NCBI GenBank assembly: GCA_028283825.1
Contig: JAPWJW010000002.1
Coordinates: 124,001 to 188,000 of the forward strand
DNA: 64,000 nt
Direction of reading: 5' to 3'
DNA from: Azospirillaceae bacterium
GTDB taxonomy: Bacteria; Pseudomonadota; Alphaproteobacteria; Azospirillales; Azospirillaceae
Below the pieces are notes generated by a model. It worked only from the letters and a program-made list of their open reading frames with translations. It had not been told where the DNA came from and did no database searches. Below are positions 57,165-64,000 of the stretch, in pieces; the first letter of the stretch is position 1; each line of letters begins with the position of its first letter. Both the position numbers and the translations under genes were made by a program.

Positions 57165-58649
57165 ATGTTCCGTTCAATGCTGGCGCGCTTTAGTCAGGAA
57201 ATGAAGGCGAAGCTGGCCGCCTTGGACAAGTCGCAGGCGGTCATCGAATTCGCGCTGGACGGCACCATCCTGACCGCCAATTCCAATTTCCTGAAGACGA
57301 TGGGCTACACCCTGGCCGAAGTCCAGGGCCGCCCCCACAGCATGTTCGTCGAACCCGGCTACAAGGACAGCGCGGACTACCGCCAGTTCTGGGATAAGCT
57401 GCGCCGCGGCCAGTTCCAGCTGGCGCAGTTCAAGCGCCTGGCCAAGGGCGGCCGCGAGGTGTGGATCGAGGCGTCGTACAACCCCATCTTCGATGGCGAC
57501 GGCAAGCCGTTCAAGGTGGTGAAGTACGCGACTGACGTGACGGCGCAGCAGCTGGAATACGCCGATCTCAAGGGCCAGATGGCCGCCATCCGCAAGTCGC
57601 AGGCGGTGATCGAGTTCGACATGGACGGCACGGTCCTGCGCGCCAACGAGAACTTCCTGAAGGCCATGGGCTATACGCTGGCGGAGATCGAGGGCAAGAA
57701 CCACAGCATGTTTGTGGAGACGGCCTACAAGAATAGCCCCGATTACCGCCAGTTCTGGGACAAGCTGCGCCAGGGGGAATTCCAGGCCGCACAGTTCAAG
57801 CGCCTGGGCAAGGGTGGCCGCGAAGTGTGGATCGAGGCGTCGTACAACCCCATCCTCGATATGAACGGCCGGCCGTTCAAGGTGGTGAAGTACGCCACCG
57901 ACATTTCCCGCCAGGTCCAGATGCTGACCGACCTGAAGAACCTGATCGACACCAATTTCGGTGAGATCGACGACGCTATGGACCGCTCCACCCGCCAGTC
58001 GGGCGACGCGGCCCAGGCCGCCGGCGAAACCTCGGGTGCCGTGCAGATGATGGCCACCAGCGCCGAACAGCTGGCCCTGTCCATCCGCGAAATCTCCGAA
58101 AGCATGACCAAGTCGCGCATGGCCGCCGACGGGGCGGCCGATCTGGCGACGCAGGCGGATGCCTCCACCCAGCGCCTGGCCGAAGTGGCGAAGTCGATGG
58201 AAGGCGTGGTCGACGTCATCCAGGCCATCGCCGGGCAGATCAACCTGCTGGCCCTGAACGCCACCATCGAGGCCGCCCGCGCCGGTGAGGCCGGCCGCGG
58301 CTTCGCCGTGGTGGCGACGGAGGTCAAGAACCTGGCCAGCCAGGCCGCCGCCGCCACCCAGCGCATCTCCAATGAGATCGAGGGCATGCAGGCGGTGTCC
58401 GACGATGTGGTCGGCGCCCTGGGCGCCATCCGCCAGTCCATCGGCACGGTGCAGGAATACGTGACCACCACCGCCGGCGCGGTGGAGGAGCAGAGCGCCG
58501 TCACCCGCGACATGTCGCTCAGCATGCAGCGCACCGCCGCCGCCGTGGAAACCGTCACCCAGAACCTGGACGACATCGGTGTCGCCATCGGCGACGTCGG
58601 TGCCGCCGTGACCAAGACCAAGGAAGCCGCCCGCGTCCTGGTGCGCTGA
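57165..58649 (+). CDS. Soluble methyl-accepting chemotaxis protein with two duplicated PAS domains
   Basis: About 494 residues from ATG 57165 (GGAGAG upstream). There is no membrane segment. Residues about 22-125 and 145-248 are two nearly identical PAS domains (compare [19 protein letters not shown] with [19 protein letters not shown]; both contain FWDKLR and [11 protein letters not shown]). The signalling tip is [24 protein letters not shown]-MCPs of this type are usually cytosolic energy or redox/ligand sensors feeding CheA. No haem-binding residue stands out, and FAD binding cannot be told from sequence. Confidence 0.92.
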   Translation: MFRSMLARFSQEMKAKLAALDKSQAVIEFALDGTILTANSNFLKTMGYTLAEVQGRPHSMFVEPGYKDSADYRQFWDKLRRGQFQLAQFKRLAKGGREVWIEASYNPIFDGDGKPFKVVKYATDVTAQQLEYADLKGQMAAIRKSQAVIEFDMDGTVLRANENFLKAMGYTLAEIEGKNHSMFVETAYKNSPDYRQFWDKLRQGEFQAAQFKRLGKGGREVWIEASYNPILDMNGRPFKVVKYATDISRQVQMLTDLKNLIDTNFGEIDDAMDRSTRQSGDAAQAAGETSGAVQMMATSAEQLALSIREISESMTKSRMAADGAADLATQADASTQRLAEVAKSMEGVVDVIQAIAGQINLLALNATIEAARAGEAGRGFAVVATEVKNLASQAAAATQRISNEIEGMQAVSDDVVGALGAIRQSIGTVQEYVTTTAGAVEEQSAVTRDMSLSMQRTAAAVETVTQNLDDIGVAIGDVGAAVTKTKEAARVLVR

Positions 58650-58663
58650 TCTTCAAACGCCGG

Positions 58664-58701
58664 ACGGGGAGGCGTGGGGGGCGCCCCCCACGCCTCCCCG
58701 T
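58664..58701. terminator. 38-bp perfect palindrome followed by a T-rich tract
   Basis: A 19-bp arm beginning ACGGGGAGGCGTGGGGGGC is followed directly by its exact complement, with no spacer, then TTCCTTTT. It ends the chemoreceptor transcript and faces the convergent PstS-like gene, so it likely works as a strong terminator. Confidence 0.85.
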
Positions 58702-58706
58702 TCCTT

Positions 58707-59729
58707 TTACAGGGCGTTCAGCTTGGCCAGTTCGGCGGCCAGGTCCGTCGGGCTCAGCGGCACGTAACCCTCCTCGCCGGCGCTTTCCGTCGCCAATGCC
58801 GCCTGGCCCGCGCTGGACAGCGCCAGGGCCACGTATTCTTTCGCGACAGGGTCCAGCGGCTGGCCCGGCGCATGGTTGACGTACAGCACGACGGGTGCCG
58901 ACAGGGGATAGTGGCCCTGGCGCACGTCGTCATACGCGGGCGTGGCGTAAGCGCCGCCGGCCTTTTCGGCCACGGGCAGGATGCGCACGTCGCCGGAGAC
59001 GGCGGCGGCGTTCACCCAGCCCGCCAGGCCGATGCCGTAGGGGTCGGCCGCCACCGCCTTGATGACGGCGGCGTAGCTTTCCAGCGGCTCATAGGTGGCG
59101 GTGAAGGGCAGGCCCTTGAAGTGGGCGGCCCGGAAGGCGGTGGCGAAGCCGCCGTTGTCACGCAGGCCGTAGACATGGATGCGCCGCCCGGCCCAGTCGC
59201 CGTCCACGCCCAGCTGTGACCACAGATGGACGTCGCCGTCCGGCGCGCCGCTGGCGAACACCTGGGCCAGTTGCGCCACGCTCACCCCCGCCAGCGGGTT
59301 GTGGCCGTTGACATAGATGGCGGGCGGCGTCTTGGCGGGCGGGCGGGGCCCGTAACCGGAATAGCCGATGCGGATGGGCGTGGCCTCATAACCATAGACC
59401 TGTTTGAAGCCCGCGGCCTCCGCCCGCCATGCCTCCCGCGCCATGGGGGCCAGCAGGGTGACCCCGGCGGTCAGCGCCGGCAGGGCGGTGGATGAGCCTT
59501 TCAGCGTCATGGTGAAGCGGGCGCCGGGATGGGCCTGGGCGTAAAGCGCGTTCAGCTTGCCCAGCAGGCTGTCCATGCCGTCGTTGCCGATCAGGGTGAT
59601 GGCGCCGTCGGGCTGGAGATAGCTGGTGGTGGAGGGGGCGGGCACGGCCTCGGCGGGGGCCGCGACGGCGGTGCCGCCGGTCAGGATCGCCAGCGTGCCG
59701 GCGATCAGGGCGGTGTGGAAACGGGACAT
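58707..59729 (-). CDS. PstS-like substrate-binding protein (paralog A)
   Basis: A 340-residue protein with a signal peptide (ALIAGTLAILTGGTAVAAPAEA). Residues 40-330 follow the PBP-II phosphate-binding fold: GAITLIGNDGMDSLLGKLNALY, FTMTLKGSSTALPALTAGVTL, and a late DPVAKEYVALALSSAGQA region. It is close to its neighbour but without Pst permease genes alongside. It may bind phosphate, a phosphorylated ligand or an oxyanion. Function beyond periplasmic binding is uncertain. Confidence 0.75.
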   Translation of the reverse strand: MSRFHTALIAGTLAILTGGTAVAAPAEAVPAPSTTSYLQPDGAITLIGNDGMDSLLGKLNALYAQAHPGARFTMTLKGSSTALPALTAGVTLLAPMAREAWRAEAAGFKQVYGYEATPIRIGYSGYGPRPPAKTPPAIYVNGHNPLAGVSVAQLAQVFASGAPDGDVHLWSQLGVDGDWAGRRIHVYGLRDNGGFATAFRAAHFKGLPFTATYEPLESYAAVIKAVAADPYGIGLAGWVNAAAVSGDVRILPVAEKAGGAYATPAYDDVRQGHYPLSAPVVLYVNHAPGQPLDPVAKEYVALALSSAGQAALATESAGEEGYVPLSPTDLAAELAKLNAL

Positions 59730-59774
59730 GGGTGCGAAATCCTCAAAGGACGGCCGCGCGGGCGCGGCGGATGA

Positions 59775-60791
59775 TCAATCCAGCTTGGCCAGCTCGGCCT
59801 TGGCCTCGGCGGCGGTCAGGGGGATGTAGCCCTTGGCCTGCGACGCCATGATGGCCTGGCCCTCGGGCGACAGGACCAGGCGCATATAGGCCTTCACCAC
59901 CGGGTCCAGCGGTTTGCCCGGCTCCCGCCGCAGGTAGAAGTAGAGATAGCGGCCATAGGCGTAGGTGCCGGCCGTGACCTCCTCCGGCGTGCCCAGGGTG
60001 TAGGGACCGTTGGGATCGGTCGCCACCGCCACCTGCTTCAGGGCCGGGGTCTCGCGCCCGATGGCGGCCACGGCGATGCCCGCCGGGTCCTGTTCCAACC
60101 GCTCCAGGATGGCGTCGGTGTCGCCATAGGCCTCATACCCGGCGGCCAGCGGCCGGCCGGCCAGCTGGTACTTCTGCATATAGGTGCCAAAGCCGGTGTA
60201 TTCCGGTGTGCCGATGGGGTGGATCAGGCGGGACTTCCAATCCTTGTCCAGGCCCAGCTGGCCCCAGCGGCTGTAGTCCCCGCCCGGGTTGCCTTGGGCG
60301 AAGATGCGGGCGATCTGCGCCGTGGTCAGGCGGTCGATGGGGTTGGCGCGGTTGACGTAGACGGCCAGCGAGGTCGCCAGGTGCTGGCTGGTGTCGTTGG
60401 AGGTGTGCGCCACGCGGATTTCCAGCGGCGGCGCGCCCACCGTCTTGGCGAAGGAGGCGCTCTCCAGCGGGTCGATCTCCCGCCCCATGGCGCCGAACAG
60501 GGTGACGCCGTAGGTCAGCAGCGGGATGGCGCTGGTGGTGCCCTTGGATTCCATCTGGAAACGCGTGCCGGGATGCGCCTTGGCATATAGGGCGTTCACC
60601 CGCTCCACGATGAAGCGCACATGCTCCGCCCCGCCGATACGGATGGCGCCGTCGGCGGTGAGGTAATGGGCGTTTTCCGTCCTGGCGGCGGCGATGCCGG
60701 CGCCCGACAGGGCGATGCCGGCAAGGGCCAGGGCGGCCAGCGCCCGGCGATAAGGGCGGCGGGGACGGGGCGGGGTAGGGCTGGATTTCAT
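59775..60791 (-). CDS. PstS-like substrate-binding protein (paralog B)
   Basis: About 338 residues from ATG 60791. The signal peptide is basic then hydrophobic (RALAALALAGIALSGAGIAAA). The order of motifs parallels paralog A: GAIRIGGAEHVRFIVERVNALY, RFQMESKGTTSAIPLLTYGV, and a final LDPVVKAYMRLVLSPEGQAIM. It is transcribed away from the TonB receptor gene, sharing a 144-bp control region. Tandem PstS-like genes by a TonB receptor suggest uptake of one scarce nutrient, possibly iron-linked, but this is inference. Confidence 0.75.
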   Translation of the reverse strand: MKSSPTPPRPRRPYRRALAALALAGIALSGAGIAAARTENAHYLTADGAIRIGGAEHVRFIVERVNALYAKAHPGTRFQMESKGTTSAIPLLTYGVTLFGAMGREIDPLESASFAKTVGAPPLEIRVAHTSNDTSQHLATSLAVYVNRANPIDRLTTAQIARIFAQGNPGGDYSRWGQLGLDKDWKSRLIHPIGTPEYTGFGTYMQKYQLAGRPLAAGYEAYGDTDAILERLEQDPAGIAVAAIGRETPALKQVAVATDPNGPYTLGTPEEVTAGTYAYGRYLYFYLRREPGKPLDPVVKAYMRLVLSPEGQAIMASQAKGYIPLTAAEAKAELAKLD

Positions 60792-60846
60792 CGACCGATC
60801 CTGACGAGCGTTGCACGCATGGGTGCGACGCAGTGACGCATTTGTT

Positions 60847-60865
60847 AATGCAAATAAGTCGCATT
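60847..60865. promoter_or_regulatory. Fur-box-like 19-bp inverted repeat
   Basis: AATGC-AAATAAGTC-GCATT is a 19-bp site with 5-bp perfect outer arms, resembling alphaproteobacterial Fur sites (AATGCGAATNATTCGCATT type). An overlapping GCATT-TGTT-AATGC precedes it. It lies 71 bp before the TonB receptor start and 56 bp before the divergent binding-protein gene. Confidence 0.5.
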
Positions 60866-60935
60866 TCGAGTTATAGCCACCGCGCAACGGTTTGAAAAGC
60901 CCGGCAGTTCACAAAAAACCGAAGGAAGCCAAATC

Positions 60936-63087
60936 ATGAAAAAAAGCGGTTGGCAGTTTGGAATCATTGGTGTTTCGGCGTTGGCGCTGATGGCGGGCGC
61001 CGCGCGCGCGGCCCGATGGCGCGGCGGCCGGCGACGCCGCCGCGGACGCGGTCACGGATGAGGTGGTGGTCACCGGCAGCCAGGGCTATCAGGCCAAGGT
61101 CTCATCGGTGGCGACCCGCACCGACGCCCCCATCGTGGAGGTGCCGCAGTCCGTCGTCGTGGTGCCGGAGGCGCTGCTGAACGACCGCCAGCCCACGAGT
61201 TTGGATGAGGCGCTGGCCACCGTCAGCGGCGTCAAGCAGGGCAACACCCTGGGCGGCACCCAGGACGCCATCCTGAAGCGCGGCTTCGGCACCAACCGCG
61301 ACAACTCCATCATGCGCGACGGCATGCAGTCGGTGCAGGCGCGCAACTTCACCCCCACCACGGAATCGGTGGAGGTGCTGAAGGGCCCGGCCTCCATGCT
61401 GTACGGGGTGCAGGATCCGGGCGGCATCATCAACGTGGTGACCAAGAAGCCGCAGCTGACGCCGGGCGCCACCCTGTCGGGCTGGGGCACCAGCTTCGGC
61501 GGCGGGGGCGGCCAGGTGGATTTGACCGGGCGCCTGGTCGGCACGGACCAGCCCTCATCCACCACCGGCCTGGCCTACCGCCTGATCGCCGATTACCAGA
61601 AGTACGATTACTGGCGCAACTTCGGCCAGATCGACCAGGCGGTGATCGCACCGTCCCTGGCGTGGTACGGCGAGAAGACCACCGTCGCCGTGAATTATGA
61701 ACGCATGAACTATTACATCCCGTTTGATCGCGGCACCCAGATCAACACCGTGACGGGCAAGCCGCTGAACATCCCGCGTGAGGAACGGCTGGACGAGCCG
61801 TTCAACATCACCAAGGGCCATTCCAACTCCGCCAGCTTGCGGGTGGAACAGAAGATCAATGACGATTGGCGGGCGCGCTTCAACTACGGCTACAGTTCCA
61901 ACTACTACAACGACCACCAGGCCCGTGTGATCTCCGTCGACGGCACGACCGGTGTCGCCACCCGGCGCGGTGATGCCACCCGCGACGCCGACCAGCAGGC
62001 GCACGTGGTGTCCGCCGACATCCTGGGGCATTTCCAGACCTGGGGGATGAACCACGAACTGCTGACCGGCGTGGACTACATGCACAACGACCGGGTGCTG
62101 GGCGACCTGCTGCGCGACACGCAGAACAAGACCTTCAACGTCTACAACCCGGTCTACGGCCAGATGGCCATGCCCAGCACGGTCAGCGCCAAGGACAGCG
62201 ACCAGACGGACAAGCTGCACACCTACGCCGGCTTCATCCAGGACAGCATCCACCTGGACGACAAGTGGATCCTGATGGCCGGCCTGCGTTACGACCATGT
62301 GCATGAGGTGACCGGCAAGGGCCGCCCCTTCAACACCAATGCCCTGGTGGACGACGGCAAGGTGGTGCCCCGGGCGGGCCTGGTCTATATGCTGCGGCCG
62401 GAATGGTCGGCCTATGTCAGCTACACCGAATCCTTCCGCCCCAACACCTCCATCGCCTCGCCCATCGGCGCCCTGCCGCCGGAAGAGGGCAAGGCCTGGG
62501 AAGTGGGCTCCAAATATGTGGGCCAAGGCTTCACGGCGACCGCCGCCCTGTTCAACATCGACAAGAAGAACGTCCAGACGACGCAGCAGATCAACGGCGA
62601 GGATGTCACCCGCGTCTCCGGCAAGGCGCAGTCGCGCGGGCTGGAGCTGGATGCCAGCGGCACCCTGGCGGAGGGCTGGGACCTGGTGGCCAGCTACGCC
62701 TTCACCGACGCCCGCACCATTGAGGACCACTATCTGAAGGGCAACCCGCTGGATGGCGTGTCCAAGCACGCAGGCTCATTGTTCCTGACCCATGATTTCG
62801 GCCAGGTCGCCGAAGGCCGGGTGCGGGGCGGCGTGGGCGAACGCGCCTTCAGTTCCTGGGGCGCCAATGACGGCACGGGCAAGGTCTATTACCTGCCGGC
62901 CGGTGCCGTCACCGACGCCTTCGTCTCCTACGCCACGGTGCTGGGCGGCTATCCCGTGGAACTGCAGCTGAACATCAAGAACATGTTCGACGAGACCTAT
63001 TACCTGTCGGACAGCGGCACCGGCCAGCCGGCCATCACGATCGGCGAGCCGCGCCAGTTCATGGTGCGCACCCGCATCAGCCTCTGA
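60936..63087 (+). pseudogene. TonB-dependent siderophore receptor, frameshifted just after the signal peptide
   Basis: ATG 60936 encodes a signal peptide (MKKSGWQFGIIGVSALALM, ending AARA). Between about 61006 and 61014 the frame shifts by one base; the receptor proper continues from PDGAAAGDAAAD to 63087 in the +1 frame. The plug domain has VPQSVVVVPEALLNDRQP, GFGTNRDNSIMRDGMQ and VEVLKGPASMLYGVQDPGG (the FhuA/FecA-type KGPxSxLYG motif); a 22-strand beta-barrel follows. It transports ferric siderophores across the outer membrane. Whether it is inactive or the extra base is an assembly error cannot be decided here. Confidence 0.85.
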
Positions 63088-63095
63088 TACCAGTG

Positions 63096-63121
63096 GCCTT
63101 TGACCTTGACCGGTCAAAGGC
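63096..63121 (+). terminator. Hairpin after the TonB receptor
   Basis: GCCTTTGACC-TTGACC-GGTCAAAGGC, a perfect 10-bp stem, starts 9 bp after the stop. It has a TGATACCAG lead-in like the ends of the repeat family. No T run follows. Confidence 0.6.
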
Positions 63122-63254
63122 TCCCTCAGGCGCCGGGCGGCGGACATCCGTCCGCCTTGGCTGATCCTCGCTTTCCAGTCCCCTCCGCTCCCCAGAAAAC
63201 TCCGGCGCCCGCGGTCGCGGGCCACAGCGGCACGAGGCAAAACCTCGTGCCGCT
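63122..63254 (-). repeat. Structured intergenic repeat, copy 6
   Basis: It begins 4 bp after the LysR stop in the sense direction. Hairpin 1 is AGCGGCACGAGG/CCTCGTGCCGCT (63226-63254, 12-bp stem). Hairpin 2 is GCCCGC-GACC-GCGGGC, a stem wholly different from the GGCCCC copies yet still paired. The linker is GGACTGGAAAGCGAGGAT. Hairpin 3 is GGCGGAC-GGAT-GTCCGCC, a 7-bp stem. Confidence 0.92.
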
Positions 63255-63258
63255 AATG

Positions 63259-64000
63259 TCAGCTGGGAAACCGGGTGCGCATGAAGTCGGCGAAGACGCG
63301 CAGTGGTACCGGTGTGTGGCGCTGCTTGGGGTAACACAGGAAGAAGCCGGGGAAGGGGCCGCACCAATCCTCCAGGATGGGCACCAGGCGGCCGTCCTGC
63401 AAATAGGGCAGGATGCGGTCCTCCAGCCACAGGGCGATGCCCACGCCTTGCAAGGCGGCGGCCAGCACCATGCTGCGGTCGCTGACGATGACGGGGCCCT
63501 TGACGGCGACGGAGAACCACTCGCCCCCCGGCTCCTGGAATTCCCAATGGTAGATGCGGCCGGTTTCCGTCCAGCGCCAGTTGATGCAGGCGTGGTCCAG
63601 CAGCTCGCGCGGATGGCGGGGCATGCCGCACCGGGCCAGATAGTCGGGTGAGGCCACGGCCACCTGGCGCAGCGATCCGCCCAGCTTGATCGCCACCATG
63701 TCCTCGGAAATCAGCTCGCCCAGGCGGATGCCGGCGTCGTACCCTTCGGCCACGATGTCGCGCACCACGTCGTCCACCGTGGTGTCCAGGACGATGTCGG
63801 GATAGGCCCGGTGGAATTCCCCCAGGATGGGCGCCAGGAAGCGTTCCGCCGCCACGCGGGATGATGTCAGGCGCAGGGTGCCGGCCGGCCGTTCGCGCAG
63901 ATCGTTGACATCGGCCACCGCGGCCTCCAACTCCTCCATCACCGGTTTCAGGCGGGCGTACAGGCGGGCGCCGGCGTCGGTGACCGACACGCTGCGGGTG
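63259..64000 (-). CDS. LysR-family transcriptional regulator (start outside window)
   Basis: The frame is open to the right edge; the HTH is mostly missing and only the end of the linker helix remains (TDAGARLYARLKPVMEELEAA). The effector domain starts PAGTLRLTSSRVAAERFLAP and contains YDAGIRLGELISEDM and a typical VGIALWLEDRI stretch of the CrgA/DsdC-like subgroup. Such proteins usually control a divergent gene, which would lie beyond 64000. A structured repeat follows the stop. Confidence 0.88.
   Translation of the reverse strand, partial: TRSVSVTDAGARLYARLKPVMEELEAAVADVNDLRERPAGTLRLTSSRVAAERFLAPILGEFHRAYPDIVLDTTVDDVVRDIVAEGYDAGIRLGELISEDMVAIKLGGSLRQVAVASPDYLARCGMPRHPRELLDHACINWRWTETGRIYHWEFQEPGGEWFSVAVKGPVIVSDRSMVLAAALQGVGIALWLEDRILPYLQDGRLVPILEDWCGPFPGFFLCYPKQRHTPVPLRVFADFMRTRFPS

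Overview
The window is high-GC DNA of Gram-negative character: TonB receptor, Tat and Sec signal peptides, O-antigen or exopolysaccharide-type glycosyltransferases. Gene content (KDPGal pathway, 5-oxoprolinase, DUF969/DUF979, PAS chemoreceptor, DUF4214 proteins) and codon use suggest an alphaproteobacterium of the Rhodospirillales/Azospirillaceae type, perhaps Azospirillum or Nitrospirillum. This is inference from style, not from a marker gene. No rRNA, tRNA, CRISPR array, transposase or phage gene was seen.

Region 1 (1-23.1 kb) is a cell-surface polysaccharide cluster. It holds a flippase-like YbhN-family membrane protein (cut by the window edge), an FAD oxidoreductase, methyltransferase-like genes, four large GT4-type glycosyltransferases (three with two or more catalytic modules), an acyltransferase-3, a radical-SAM/SPASM enzyme, an FkbM methyltransferase, gmd and a gmd-like paralog (GDP-deoxyhexose supply), and two coiled-coil proteins. 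One coiled-coil protein has six 11-residue repeats. The other carries a DUF4214 domain and lies 6 bp upstream of a 1169-residue glycosyltransferase. The set suggests polymer assembly with methyl or acyl decoration and possibly coiled-coil-based length control.

Region 2 (23.2-30.2 kb) has a 3-hydroxyisobutyrate dehydrogenase/aldehyde dehydrogenase pair, a candidate independent small RNA (sigma70-like promoter at 25952-25980, canonical terminator at 26246-26278), a secreted alpha/beta hydrolase split by a frameshift, an EamA exporter, an AraC regulator and a divergent SDR. Region 3 (30.2-37.5 kb) is a tightly overlapping operon of 5-oxoprolinase, DUF969, DUF979 and DUF2891 next to an XRE-cupin regulator, probably for 5-oxoproline uptake and use. 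Region 4 (37.8-46.7 kb) has an M61 peptidase, a fused nucleotidyltransferase/HAD-phosphatase/kinase with a SIS isomerase (heptose-type sugar nucleotide module), a DUF4142 protein, an IorAB-like molybdenum hydroxylase and methylglyoxal synthase. Region 5 (46.8-51.8 kb) is a galactonate-type sugar-acid operon (dgoK, dgoA, sodium symporter, lactonase, FCD regulator). Region 6 (52-64 kb) has a DUF1810 remnant, a multicopper oxidase, an M1 peptidase, a soluble two-PAS chemoreceptor, two PstS-like binding proteins divergent from a frameshifted TonB siderophore receptor with a Fur-box-like site, and a partial LysR regulator.

The most striking non-genic signal is a dispersed repeat of about 130 bp. 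There are six clear copies (2338, 30056, 36605, 37643, 46660, 63122) and one degenerate copy (18543). It has three hairpins whose stems covary between copies while the loops (GGAT, GAC) are kept, and in five of six clear copies it sits immediately after a stop codon in the sense orientation. It behaves like a structured 3'-UTR RNA element or REP/MITE family. A second, unrelated hairpin repeat (15881-16002) sits exactly where the gmd-like paralog should end, and that gene now reads on for about 200 codons antisense to the neighbouring methyltransferase gene.
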